64,000 nt of DNA from Pogostemon cablin (Eukaryota; Streptophyta; Magnoliopsida; Lamiales; Lamiaceae): the NCBI GenBank assembly GCA_023678885.1, contig CM043005.1, positions 10,964,314 to 11,028,313 on the forward strand, read 5' to 3'. Positions within the stretch are counted from its first letter, which is position 1. Each line of letters begins with the position of its first letter. Below are positions 47,719 through 60,520 of the stretch, one piece after another. Made by a program: the position numbers and the translations under genes. The notes under the pieces are model-generated. The model did no database searches and was not told where the DNA came from. It was given only the letters and a program-made list of their open reading frames with translations.

Positions 47719-48835
47719 CCTAAATATGAAAAGAAATTAATAAAAATTACTTTAAAAAAACTATGTATTTTACAAGGTTAGAAGCGATTGAGTTTAATAT
47801 AAAAAATATTTTGAATTGTTTACAAAGGTTATAACCTATCGGTTTTAATTTAAAAATATTTTTGTTATTTTTTTAATATCTACATTCAATAAGAAGCATA
47901 TGTCCTTCATTTCGATGCTTATTTTCTTATTTTGATCAACATTTCCTTCATTTTGATACTCATTTTCTCATTTCTAATGCACATTTTCTTCATTTTGATG
48001 TTCATTTGGATGCACGTCTCCTTCATTTTTGATACTCATTTCTCATTTTGATGACGTTTACTTCGTTTGATGCTCACTTTATAATTTTGATCCACATTTT
48101 CCAATTTCGATGCTCATTTTAACATTTCAACGCACATTTCATTCATTTCAATGTACGCTTCCTTCATTTCGTTGCATGTTCTCTTCATTTCGATTCTCAT
48201 TCCCTACATTTCGATACTAATTTCCTTTATTTCGATACACAATTCCTTTATTTTGATGCTTATTTTCTAATTTCGATTCACTTTTACTTTATTTCATTGC
48301 TCATTTTCTCATTTTGATGCATATTTCCATATTTATTATTCTTAAATATGAAAAAAAATTAATAAAAATTACTTTTTAAAAAATAATGAACTTTACAAGT
48401 TTAGAACCGATCGGGTTTAAAGTGAAAAATTTTACATGTATTTATTATTTTTAAATATGTAAAAAATTTAATAAAAATTACTATAAATTAACTTTACAAG
48501 GTTAGAACCGATTGGATTTAATATGGAAAAATTTTATATGTACCTAATTTTTTAATTTTTAAGCACTTTTTTCTTAATTTCGTTGCTCATTTTACATTTT
48601 GGTGCACATTTCCATATTTATTATTCTTAAATATAAAAAAATTAATAAAATTACTTTAAAAAACAATGAACTTCACAAGGTTAGAACTGATCGGGTTTAA
48701 TGTGGAAAAATTTTATATGTATTTACTGTTTTTAAATATGAAAAAAATTAATAAAAAATACTTTAAAAGAAACAATGTTCTTTTTAAGATTAGAACCGAT
48801 CGGGTTTAACGTAGAAAACTCCTAACTTTATTCCA
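47285..48835. repeat. Satellite/minisatellite, right arm (inverted)
   Basis: Reverse complement of the satellite series: (TA)n at 47622-47714, minisatellite (now CATTTCGATGCTCATTTTC-like) at about 47895-48330, then ~100-bp units. It ends abruptly at about 48835, where sequence character changes. Confidence 0.85.
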
Positions 48836-51800
48836 TCTAATGGAAGAGTAGGAGCGAAAGGTACTATTAATGTAGACTTGCTACTCTATTCTTCCTTGGA
48901 GTCAGAATAGAGCAAGTCGAAGCTCTTTAGTTAGCTCCTTATTTCCCATTGTTGATCCCAAACTTGAAATGACGTAAGTGACCACTGAACATGTTGGCCG
49001 GTCCTGGCATAAATAATAGCTAGGATGCAGCTCGAGGGACCTGCTGCGATCTACGTAGCAGACCTCTTTCTAAAGCCCTCAGACAAGAAGGCAGTGGTTG
49101 TCCTAAGAAGCAAACTCGAAAAGCCCACTCGGAAGTGGATTGGGATTCCGAAAATGCTTGCTTCTATTCTTAGTAGCGGTTGTCTTGTTCTGGAGCTTTC
49201 GGGTTCGAGTTAGGAAGTCTGCTTTCTGATTGACTATCCATACCTATCAGTAGTACGAGAGTTCCTCTCTCGATTTAGCGATATGTTAAACTACGACGTC
49301 AACTACCCTCAAGAGAAATCTTACTCGCGAATACCAGTTGCCTATATTTTATGTTGTTAAGTCAAAGTTTGTTCAAGAAAGTGAAAGTGTGATTTTGATT
49401 TAGAGATGAGAAAGCCTCTTCCATCAAGTGATTTTAGGCAATCAGTAGAAACTCTTTCAAATTTTGAAAATGGTAAAGCTGTCTGTCTAAGATGAGGCTT
49501 TTTATTCCAGGCCTCTCACTCTAAAGAAGAACAACGTGAATTACAAGCTCGATATGAGGCATTTACGATTGTTTGAGAGTTATCGCATGCCAGAATCTAA
49601 CTGGGGTTCCCATTCCAGTTAACGCTTTATCCTTATATATGTTTATCTGGTATGGCAGTAGTTGCTAGCATTGAGTAAGGTCATGAAACTCCTAGGTCTA
49701 TGTTGGGGTTGGCATGAAGCTCTTCCTAAGGTTCTTTTCAATTGACTAGTTATTAATCATATCATTAAGTCGACTAACTCATACTTCGAAATTAAATTAA
49801 GGTAGTAGTTAGCAACTAATCAACCCCGCGCGTGCGCACCTGGGGTGATGGTTTATCGATCCGATCTATCACTTGAAGAAAGATAGCAACTTCGATTATA
49901 TATGCAATAAGGAGAGAGGGGAGTTTTATTCATTTATAAGAGGGAAGAATCGTCATTTAGTGCCAGTCACTAAGTTGTTGAAACTTCGATAAGGATAGTC
50001 AAAGATATCCATTAGCCACTCGTTCTACCAATAGGCCTCATCTTGCCTATGAGCTTCTGGGCTATGTCTAGCTTACCCTCTTTGATGTTTGAGATGCTTC
50101 AAAAGGATTTCGAAAGTCTAGCAATGACTTCAGAATTGCTGGAAAAATACAAAGAGTCGATCGGAATAAAGTTTCCAATCGAATCCGAGGATGCATACGC
50201 ACCAATGCTGATCTCTGGAGCATTTTGCAAGAGCCACTCCTCGGGACTGTTGATACTAACCAACAAAAGGAGTGTATTCAGGAGCTGGGACTTCAACCAT
50301 GGAATTCAAATATCGAGCAATTTCCCTTCCTTCTAGCCAACATCTCTACATTCTTGGAACTCAGGACTGACCTTGAAATAGCATGCTGATTTAGTTGCGT
50401 ACTTTCTTTCTCCCTCAAGACTGAAAAGATCTGACCTGGGAACTACCATTGAAAAACAACAAAGGAAATAGTAGCTACATCCGCTTAACAACAATTGGAA
50501 TAGATAAGCAATAACGTTCAGGCTTCCCGACTAAAACCTTTTTAGAAACATTAAAGCTACCTCCATTCGGGCTGCCCGACTAGGGCATCCCTCTCTCACT
50601 TAGAGTTCAATACTTACATTTCTTATAATTCAATAAGTGATAGTCAAGAACTATAGGTTGTTCGCTGACGTGAAAGAAAGAGTCAATCTAAGAGGAGCAG
50701 TTCGGAGAGGATCTATTCGTAGTTGAAGGAAGATGGTGAGATCAACACTTTAGCCAGAGCAAAGGCTAATCCTACTTTGGCATGAATGTGAGAAAGCTAA
50801 AGGAGCTGGTGATCCCTAGCTTGAGACTCTACAATTGGTTCTCTGCTTCTCTTTCCTTTCTCCAACTTGTCTTAGACTCGGGTAAATCCAAAGTTTAACA
50901 ACTTTCAGGGTCGCGCCGACATAAACCCTAAAAATGGAGCCACAAACCAAATGTCGTTCTATTATAATTACATTAAGCGTATGAATGAGCACTGTTCAAG
51001 CGAGGCTCTCTCTATCCTATTGGAGATACTCTTTTTATTTGAAATGTACTTTACACTTTTCTGCATCAGAAATAGTAATAATAGTTGCAGAATAATTGAT
51101 AGATTCACCTCCTTTTAAAGCTACCTGAGTTTTTAGTAAAATGAAATGAAAATTAGATTCATGGAACAGGAGAAAGATTTCCCATTCCTTAGCTGGAAAG
51201 ATATATTGCTATGAAAGAGGGATTCAGTGGAACAGAATTGACTGGGTGCCGGTGGTCTTTTTGGTCTGATCACGGGGCTCAAAGTTCTCCGTATGGGTGA
51301 ACAATACCCTCCACATTCTCTAGGTCAGCTGCATTCTCTTTAGCATGATTGAGTTTCGAATGCAATGTGAATAGGCACTTTTCCAAAGTTTGACTATCCT
51401 TATTGTCTCCTTCCATCTTGGGTTAGTTTAATCCACATTCCTACTTATTACTTATATTAAATTATTAAATCATTCCCGAAAAAATGAAAAATGAATAATT
51501 GAAAAGACCTCACTTTAGAGAGTGGGTGGCAAGCTAAAAAGAAAAGCATACAGATTCCATTCATACGAATAGAGACTGCCCAATCAGTAAATCAGTCATT
51601 CAAAGAAGTAAGTCTAATTAAGTAATCATTCTAATTTGAAAGATAGCCCAAAGCCCAAGCATGCATAGCGGAAGGGGAAATAGTAATCTCATAAGAGATT
51701 GACCCTTACTTAGTACATAGACCACTACAGAACTAAAGGGCATCCTCAGCACCCTACTTTCTAACCGAATAAGGGATAGATGGGAGGAATTGGATAACTA

Positions 51801-52690
51801 ACTATCATGGCTGGACCATAGAAGACTGGAAGGAAGATATTTGGAAGGCATACAATAAAAGATGGATATTAGGAAGAGAATCGAAGACTACTGAATCCCT
51901 GAAAAAAACTACAGTTTCTGAAAAGACTGATAACTGCGAGAGTGCCTACTTTGTAGGCAATGAATGGGATGATTAGACCTCGCTCAAAAGCAGTGGGTTT
52001 CTAAAATAAAAGAATAGGGAAGTCAGTCAATTAGCGTCTTAGTTCCTGGGGATATTGAAAGCAGTTCTCTATCTAATTAGGGACTTGGTCTTACTGACAC
52101 TACTAGCATTTTGGTAAGCTGCTTCAAACATCCAGATTCCTACACCAATAATGAGAGTTTCAGAACCGAAACTCAAATATGATTCAAAGGCTTCCTCCGA
52201 AGGTCTTACTAGGTCCCTACCGAAGGAGTCTTTTAGAATAGCTCCTGATCTTCTTTCCATACCAATTGTTTTAGACCTTCTTTCTTTAGCCATAAGAAAG
52301 CCAAGACCAGACTTGGGGAGAACTACTCTGTCTACACCTGTCCTATTCCTTCTCTCTTCAGTAAGCGAATTAGCCAGTAAACTTGAATATAGAAAGCTCC
52401 GGATTCTAGAGTCAAGTAAGGCAAACTGGGTTTACTTTTTTCAATATATTTTTCCTAACCCTAGCCTCTTCCGTCTTTCCTGCTTGCCTTTCTTAATTCC
52501 TTGCAACTTGCCTTCCTTCCCCAGTTAAGATAGACCTATGCACATGAAGCTAGCTTCCTTGCTAGCACATTCATCTCTATAAGGACTTAGTGCTCTTCCA
52601 ATAAAATACCTTCCATTCTCCGCGTGCCTGCCAAAAACTACCTTGCTTTTTGGTTCGCCCCTGTGTTATTGTTGGAGAATCTGCTGCGCT
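48836..52690. other. Probable mitochondrial-derived DNA (NUMT)
   Basis: Base composition shifts from very AT-rich satellite to a balanced mixture rich in CTTTC/GAAAG runs, with no tandem structure and no TE signature on either strand. The texture (short broken frames, purine/pyrimidine runs) resembles plant mitochondrial intergenic DNA. I recognise no mitochondrial gene, rRNA or tRNA in it. The longest frames (49025-49213, 50043-50336, 52151-52528) match nothing I know. Organelle origin is an inference from texture; an unrelated low-copy sequence is possible. Confidence 0.4.
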
Positions 52691-52974
52691 TTCATATGAA
52701 GTTCTCAGATATGGTACTTTTGCACTAGAAGAGGCTGCAAATGTACCATCATCTGATGTGGGACTTATGGTTTTTCGATTGGATCAATGAGACTCGGATG
52801 CTAACAAAAGAATTCGAAAGATATGCACTATTGAATACTTTCTTATTGTATGAGCTCCCTTAGTGTGGATCCCGTTCCACTCACAATACTGCATATAATT
52901 ATAGCTTTATATGGCATCCATCGAGCTTTGAAATTCACCCATTCCTTTGACTTTAGTGGGAGGGAAGATTCTAT
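52691..52974. other. Unassigned flank of copia LTR
   Basis: Short open frames (for example 52850-53050) without recognised similarity. The last 30 bp contain AGTGGGAGGGAAGATT just before the LTR, which resembles a polypurine tract but could be chance. Confidence 0.3.
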
Positions 52975-54168
52975 TGTTGGATTGTTTATTAAAAGTCTAG
53001 TTTTATGTATAAACAATGTTTTGATATTATATGAAATGAGAATCATGTGATCAAACATTTGCAATAAAAATGTTGTTGCAAAAGTCCATTTACTTTATAC
53101 TGTAGATAATATGGTGTGCGGCGTCACACGGAAGATCACATTATTGGTTCCTTATAAAGTATAAATAGATGTTCATAATCGAGATAGATGGGGACTATCT
53201 ATCAGTATGGTTGTAGTGTGATTTGACATTAGTCTGTCTTGACTATAAAATTACACTAGTGCACTTTGATTGTATTGAGCAGGACGCTGTTGAGATCGTT
53301 CGGTTTATATACTGACTATATAGTAGAACTTGATATCTGTTATTATGGAAGTTCGTACTCTTAATTCCTATACAATAACCTCGGCACGTAAGCCAGTATT
53401 TATTTCTTTAATTCATCAATGGGTGAGATTTAATAGTTAAATCAATATGCTCGGTGAGTTGGAAAATGGTGTTATCTCTATGGTGTGATGTTGATTGTAG
53501 AACGAATCTGTGTCCTAACGGAATTGATTGATGATGTCCACTTGAGGAGCTCATAATGATTATCATGTAAACCCAACTGGTGGATTTATTCAGACATGAT
53601 AATAAGGTTGAGTGGTACTACTCTCAGTATATATATTAATTAATGAAGTTGTCAGTAATTAATTAATTAATGTACATTAAATCTTAAACACGGGGAGATT
53701 AATGTACTCATAATAAGAAGGAGCCCATAAACGTAATTTGGGATTAGGGTGACAGTGCAATAATATTTCTTTAGTGGAATGATTATTATTATTGGACTTA
53801 AGTATAAGTTTTGGGCTAAACTTGGATACTTAACCAATGGGAGGCCCAGACCCTAATTTCTCCTCCTGGTCCTTGTTGTAGTCTATATATAGTCGCCCTC
53901 AGCATCCCCTTGAAGTTGCAACTCAATACTCAACACTTGAAAAAAATTGTGAGAGGGAGAGGAGCTGCAGATTGAGTTCTCCTTGGTGAACCTTGCCCAC
54001 ACAACGTCAAGGAGAGGCTTAAAAATACAATAGAAACTGGAAGGTCATTCACTGTTCTTCCTCTACATCATACCCGGTGAAAGGTAATTCTACTCTTGTA
54101 CTTCTGCTGCAGTAGAATTATATGAAGCCCTAATGGTTCATGCTAACCTAAAGATCCGAACGCTAACA
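52975..54168 (+). repeat. Copia LTR, second subfamily (left copy)
   Basis: 1194 bp, TGTTGGATTG to GCTAACA. Clearly related to 30065-31261 but shares diagnostic differences (GTGTGCGGCGTCACACGG) with 58431-59365. No target duplication is seen with the right flank. It is followed by ATTGG and then directly by chromovirus pol sequence. Confidence 0.88.
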
Positions 54169-54177
54169 ATTGGATGG

Positions 54178-56130
54178 TTGACATCAGCACCTATCTTAAC
54201 TATTCCTATGGAGACAAGAAACTTCAAGGTTTATACTGATGCTTCAGAGAATGGTCTTGGATGTGTACTGATGCAAAATGGAAAAGTGATAGCATATGCA
54301 TCCAGACAGTTAAGGGAATACGAGAAGAACTACACAACACATGATTTGGAGTTAGCCACGGTTGTGTTTGCACTCAAAATTTGGAGGTATTATCTATATG
54401 GGGACATTGTGAAATCTATACTGATCATAAAAGATTGAAGTACTTCTTCACTTAGAAAGAGTTAAACATGAGGCAGAGAAGATGGTTGGAATTGGTGAAG
54501 GATTACGATTGTGTTATCAATTATCATCCGGGAAAAGCAAATGTGGTTGCCGATGCATTGAGCCAAAAGGCAATACAGAGTGTAACTGCTAAGACCATAA
54601 ATCAGAAACCAGAGTTGTTTGACTTGTAAAGGATGGATGTGGAGATCATCCAGGAAGGATCATTGGAAGTAAAGATGGCAGCTTTATCACTTCGACCAAC
54701 TTTGATGGATAAAATTCGACAAGGATAAGAGGTGGATAAATTGTTCGACAAGATAAGAAATGATATCAGCTCTAGAAAGTCTTCTGACTTTCAATTAAGA
54801 AATAAAGACGTGATTCATTATAGAAGTCGATTATGTTTACCTGAAGTGGATGACATTCGGAAAGAAGTGATGGTAGAAGCTCATTCAACACCATACTCTG
54901 TACATCTAGGAGCTACAAAGATGTATAGAGATTTGATGACACATTATTGGTGGCCAGGGATGAAGAGAGACGTCACACAATATGTGGAGTAATGTTTGAC
55001 TTGTCAGCAAGTCAAAGCCAAGCATCAAAGACCACCAGGAACTTTGCAGCCTCTATTTACTCAAGAGTGGAAGTGGGAGAATATTACTATGGATTTTGTC
55101 ATTGGTCTACCGAAGACAGTGAAAGGTCACGATGCCATTTGGGTTATCGTGGATCGATTGACTAAGTCAGCTCATTTTCTTCCTATTTTTTCTACGTATT
55201 CCATGGATCGATATGCCCAACTATATATATAAAAGAATGTCAGACTCCATGGAGTACCACTTACCATTGTATCAGACAGAGATACAAGATTCTTATCTAC
55301 TTTCTGGAAGAGTTTGCATAAGGCATTGGGGACACAGTTATCTTTCAGCGGTGCATTCCATCCACAGACAGATGGTCAATCAGAGCGTACGATACAGATT
55401 TTGGAGGATATGCTTAGAGCAATGTGTTAGATTTTCAAGGTGTCGTTGGAGTAAATTTGTGCCTCTGATAGGGTTCTCGTACAACAACAGTTCCTAGTCC
55501 ACTATCGGAATGACACCATATGAAGCACTGTACGGGAGGAAGTGTAGGTCTCTAGTACATTGAGATGAAGTTGGAGAGAGGAAACTTTTAGGTCCAGACT
55601 TGATTCATGAAATGTCAGAAGCTGTTACCCGTATTCGACAAAAGATGAATATTGCTCAGGATTGACAGAAGAGTTATGCAGACAAAAGAAGAAGAGAGTT
55701 GGAATTTGACGTGGATGATCAGGTATTTTTGAAAGTATCTCCAATGAAGGGAATAATGCAATTTGGAAAGAAAGGAAAACTTAGTCCAGGATATGTTGAT
55801 CCGTTCACTATTATTAGAAGAGTTGGAAGTGTTGCCTATAAGTTGGAGATACCAACATCGATGTCTATGGTACATGATGTATTTCATGTGTCTATGTTGA
55901 GGAAGTATGTTCCGAATCCATCTCATATTTTTAGGCAGGAACCAACTGAATTGAAAGAAGATTTGAGTATGAGGAAATACCAATTGAGATCTTGCAGCGA
56001 GAAGTGAAGAAGCTCAGAAATAAAGAAATACCATTAGTGAAGGTATTATGGAGGAATCAATTAGGTTAAGAGGCTACTTGGGAAAGAGAGGATGAGATGA
56101 TAGCTAAATATCCAGAACTCTTCAGGTAAG
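54178..56130 (+). pseudogene. Chromovirus RNase H, integrase and chromodomain, broken
   Basis: RNase H begins at LTSAPILTIP and has VYTDASENGLG, YTTHDLELA and VVADAL (54133-54580). The integrase zinc finger follows (HSTPYSVHLGATK ... LTCQQVKAKH), then the core (WENITMDFVIGLP, VIVDRLTKSAHF, GAFHPQTDGQSE), each in a different frame. The C-terminal part (55699-56007) has HDVFHVSMLRKYVPNPSH, and 55985-56129 encodes a chromodomain-like tail (KLRNKEIP ... EATWEREDEMIAKYPELF). Several stops and frameshifts. Motifs fit the Tekay/Del chromovirus clade. Confidence 0.9.
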
Positions 56131-56168
56131 TAATTTTCGGGGATGAATTTTTTATAAGGTGGGGAGAA

Positions 56169-57801
56169 TGTGATACCCGAGCTTCTCACTACTCTGTGCC
56201 AATATAATTTAATTTGTGCATTTTATAATTATGTGATAATTATGTGGCACCTATATGATTATTATGTGGCAATTATGTGACAATTGTTTCTACATTTTAT
56301 TTATCTTTACATTTTATTTGAGACATCTGTGATAATAATAGTGACAATATGTGAATATATGTGTGCATAAATATTTATGTGTATTAATTTGGATATATGA
56401 GTAAATTATTTTATGTGTTTAAACACACTTTTCTAAATTATTAAGTATCACATGTATTTTCATAATAATAATAATATAATAATAATAATATTATAAAAAG
56501 AGGGTCAAAAGTTGCTGCCAACATTGATGATGATGGTTGGGCAGCCATGAATTGAATTGAAAAGGTCAAAAGTTGCATGCTTAATTAATTATAAAAAAAA
56601 TTATTGAATTGTCGACCACCTCACCCCCTACCCCTTTTGCTATATATATGGGGGTGTTGAGGAATTCATCACATCACACCCCAAATCAATCGGCAAAAAA
56701 AAGTGTGCCGGAGTGAGAAAGAAGGAATTAGTTACGATTCTTCACGGGTTTATAGTGTTACTATTGTCGGAGTTCAAGTAAGTTGAAGTCCAACTACAAT
56801 GAATAAATATGTTGCTTATGAATTATCTGTGATTAATATGTGATAATTATATTATGGATTATTGAGGATTTATTTAATTACGATATGAATTATTTGGGGT
56901 TAATTGGTGATACAAGTTGTGGATTTATATGATTTGAATTTATATCATTATTCTATATAGATATGTGTGATCCAAGATGAAGTTGTTATTCCAAAAAGGG
57001 ATCCGTGTGATCCAAGATGAAGTGATTATTATATAAATAAATATGTGACTGGAGAGAAGTTATTCCAAAAGCGGATTTGTGTGAATAAAAAAATAAGTTG
57101 TTGCTTTAATTATGATTAAATGTTGACATTGATGTTGTAAATGATTTATGATGCATATTTAATTATCCTGTTTGCATACCATGCATAGTCATAAAAAGTG
57201 TTTTCCCAAAATTAATAAGATACTAATGGTGTGTGCGACCACTATATATGCATCTCTGTCAGGGTTCAAAAAAATCATTCCCAGTACTTTATTCGGGGTT
57301 TGGAAAAATCATCCCCAATACTCTGCTAGGGCTCGAAAAAATCATTCTTTGCACAATAATCGGGGTTCGGAAAAATTATCCCCATTGAGCTCATTTGGGT
57401 GCATATCATAAGTGTATCATGGGGATCCCACAACGTGAACAATTTTCAAAATAAAAACGATCAATTAGAAAGACTGGGAAATAGGCGATAGAAAAACTAA
57501 ATACCTTCCCATGCACTGTCATGCATGATTTCTACTTACTGAGATTTTTGTCTCACTAGTTTATGCATTGTAGGTAAGACTGATGATATTTGAGTATGTG
57601 GTGTACTCTGCAAGCTGTGGAGGTCCTACAGGGTTTTGAGCAGATGTACATAAATGACGACCTGTTGGGCTAGACCATGTGTTTATTTTGTTTCCGCTGA
57701 TATTTTGTTATGTAATATAATAAGTATTGTTACCAGTTTGTGTGAATTGATGTAAAGTCAGAAACTAGTTACGTATGTTGAACTGGTATCACCGTTTGGT
57801 T

Positions 57802-57842
<41 letters not shown>

Positions 57843-57917
57843 GCAGTTTTTTTTATAATGATAATGTTTATGTAAATTAGTATTTGAATTATAAGTTATG
57901 TAAGGCGGGTCGTGACA
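56169..57917 (+). repeat. Chromovirus LTR
   Basis: 1749 bp, TGTGATACCC to GGTCGTGACA. A purine tract GGTGGGGAGAA precedes it and a primer site follows it, so it is flanked as both a 3' and a 5' LTR. A TATATATATG box occurs at about 56641-56650. Confidence 0.82.
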
Positions 57918-57920
57918 AAG

Positions 57921-57932
57921 TGGTATCAGAGC
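57921..57932 (+). other. Primer-binding site after chromovirus LTR
   Basis: TGGTATCAGAGC, the initiator tRNA-Met complement, three bases past the LTR end. Confidence 0.88.
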
Positions 57933-57975
57933 CAGGTTTCAATCTTGGGACCTGTGGGTTATGGGCCCACCACGC

Positions 57976-58430
57976 TTTAAGGTTATGTGTTTAACGGAAG
58001 TAGATCCATACAATGGAAGAGTGATTATATAAAAATATATTTTGGACTCCACCATGGAAAATGATAATATAGGAGCCTAGTGGCAGCCAAAGTAATTGTA
58101 TGGTTCTAGAAACTTCATAATAGACTTAGATGTGATTCTGAGTTTGCCCAAAGTTATCATAATTTATTGTTATAAATTGTTGCAGTTGCAAACTTGAAAA
58201 AACCACGAGTCCATAAGAAAATTAAACACAATGATGGAAAGTACTACCTAATACGAGAAATCGTATGATGAGGGAAAGGTTGTTATCGCCTAGATTGCAT
58301 CGGATGATAACCTAGTAATCCTTTTACAAGGACCTTAAGGCGAAAGCTTTTAATGGTCAAGTAGTAGGAGTAGTAATCAGATGTATGGCAGCAGATATGG
58401 AAGCATAGCCTTTTAGTATAAGTGGGAGAT
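57976..58430 (+). pseudogene. Copia RNase H C-terminus and polypurine tract
   Basis: Matches 36506-36971 of the full-length copia: the stretch around AAGGTTATGTGTTTAA, then GTTGCAAACTTGAA, CGAGAAATCGTATGATGAGG and AAGTGGGAGAT before the LTR. Shorter and more decayed than the other copy. Confidence 0.85.
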
Positions 58431-59365
58431 TATTGGATTATATACTAAAAGTCTAGCTTTTTGAATAAATAATTATTTTGATAATATTTGAAATAAGAAT
58501 CATGTGATCAAACGTTTGCAATAATAATGTTGTTGCAAAAGTCCATTTACTTTATACTGTAGATAATGTGGTGTGCGGCGTCACACGGAAGATCATATTA
58601 TCAGCTCCTTATAAAATATAAACAGATTTTCACAATCGAGATAGACAGTGACTATCTATCGATATGGTTATAGTGTGATTTGGCATTAGTCTATCTTGAC
58701 TATTAAATTGCACTAGTACACTTTGAGTGTATTGAATAGGAATGCAGTTGAGATCGTTCGATTTATACTGACTACATAACGGAACTTGATCTCTGTTATT
58801 ATGGAAATTCATACTCTTAATCCCTATACAATAACCTCGACACGTAAGCCAATATTTATTTTATTAATTCATTAATGAGTGAGATTTAATACTTAAATCA
58901 ATATGCTCAGTGAATTGGGAAATAATATTGTCTCTATGGTGTGTTGTTGATTGTAGAAGGAATCCGTGTCCTAACGGAATTGGTTGATGATATCCCCTTG
59001 AGGAGCTCATAAGGATTATCATGTAAACCTTGCAGGTGTATTTATTCTGACATGATAATAAGGTTGAGTGGTATTACTCTCGATATATATTAATTAATTG
59101 AGTTGTCAGTAACTTACTTAATTAATGGGCATTGAATCTTAAACACGGGGAGATTAACGGGCTAATAATAAGAAGGAGCCCTAAACGTAATTTGGGATTA
59201 GGGTGGCAGTTCAATAATATTTCTTTAGTGGAATGATTTATTATTATTGGTCTTAAGTATAAGTTTTGGGCTAAACTTTGATACTTAACCAATGGGTAAT
59301 TTCTCCTCATGTCCCGGTTGTAGTCTATAAATAGCCACCCTCAGCAGCCTCTTCGAATGTAACAT
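58431..59365 (+). repeat. Copia LTR, second subfamily (right copy, truncated)
   Basis: Begins TATTGGATTATATAC (expected TGTTGG) and aligns with 52975-53900; the last ~250 bp of the LTR are missing. Together with 52975-54168 it forms the ends of one former copia element. Confidence 0.82.
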
Positions 59366-59389
59366 ACAATGATAACACCACTCACGTCC

Positions 59390-59880
59390 ACAATCGTGAT
59401 GAGGTCCTTTAGCCATGCAATTTAACAGCAGTGACTCCTTTGGGGAGGATACTTATTAGTTTCATTTAAGTGTATACATTATTTGATACAAGTACATTAC
59501 CGAAGATTGTGTGTCTTACAGTTAGGGAAGTCCATACACCCTCAGATAATTTCCTTTAACCATCAATTATTAATTTGTACCAATGATCCACAAAATAAAA
59601 TTCATCCGTTGGGGAGGAAGGCACTATAGCTGACTCATAAGCTTACTTGCATCATATTCAAATAATAATTATTTAATAAAATTTATTCCAGTGATCCGCA
59701 AATAAAATTCATCCATTGGGAAGGAAGGCACTATAGCCGACTCATAAGCTTACTTGCATCACTTAATAAATCAATAATGGAGGCCGCAGAATCATGACCA
59801 ATCCCTCTCCCACTTCGTTATTTAACAAGAGGGTTTTTACATGCATATAATATTCAAGATAAAATACGCAACTTAGCATG
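59390..59880 (-). repeat. Reversed copia leader fragment
   Basis: The reverse complement matches 32880-33500: GTGGGAGAGGGATTGGT, CGGCCTCCATTATTG, and two CTTCCTTCCCAATGGATGAA-type segments. It lies in opposite orientation to the adjoining LTR fragment, so a break or inversion occurs at about 59366-59390. Confidence 0.75.
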
Positions 59881-60180
59881 CTCCTATTACAGCAAATAAG
59901 GCAGTAAATCATAGAGAATCATGCATCGCATATATAACAATAATCAAATAGTTAAATCGATTATAAACAGTTGTATATTGGCAATTCGATTGTTTGCCAC
60001 CAAGCACGAATGTGGGCAACGCAAGGATCTTACATAGAAAATTCCTCCAATTTCTTGTTCGCCAACCTGTTCCACCATTCCGGCACCCTGCTCGAAATCC
60101 ATATGCCAAGTTGCCCATGCATCATGTTTAACACCAAGCCTCCGCGCAAGCAGACCACAAATGTATTCCCTGTATTCCGC
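59881..60180. other. Unassigned
   Basis: No TE or gene signature recognised; may continue the reversed leader. Confidence 0.3.
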
Positions 60181-60520
60181 GGACCAATTCGACCAAGAAG
60201 CCAGGTCAAATTTTCCCTCCAGGTCGAATTGGCGGTCGAATTGGCCTACTATAAGTCCCAAATGCTCAATTCGACCAGAGGCCCAGGACAAATTGACATG
60301 ACAAGGTCGAATTGTCTTTGTTGCTATCGGATTCGACCAGAAGGTCAGTCAAATTCCCCTTGTCTTGGTCGAATCCTCTTCCTGTTCATGTTGTGATGCC
60401 AATTCGACCAGAAAAACTGGTTGAATTCTCTTCCTTTTGGTCGAATTCACCTGCTGCTTCGCCCAAATGGATAGCTTCGACTTCCGTTCTTCAGTTTTCA
60501 ACACTTCCATTCCGATTTCC
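60181..60520 (-). repeat. Athila LTR fragment with dyad array
   Basis: Matches the U3 of the outer Athila LTR (24530-24870): AATTCGACC/GGTCGAATT sites through about 60445, then the conserved GCTTCGCCCAAA, CAACACTTCCATTCCGATTTCC. Starts and stops abruptly; no partner LTR in the window. Confidence 0.82.

Larger units (their letters stand above)
54169..57975 (+). mobile_element. Permuted Ty3/gypsy chromovirus fragment
   Basis: The order is 3' part of pol with chromodomain, then one LTR, then the primer-binding site with about 45 bp of leader. That is, an LTR flanked on the left by what belongs at the element's 3' end and on the right by what belongs at its 5' end. It is sandwiched between a copia LTR and copia RNase H. 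This arrangement is expected from a one-LTR circle, from tandem elements, or from recombination between neighbours. Confidence 0.82.
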
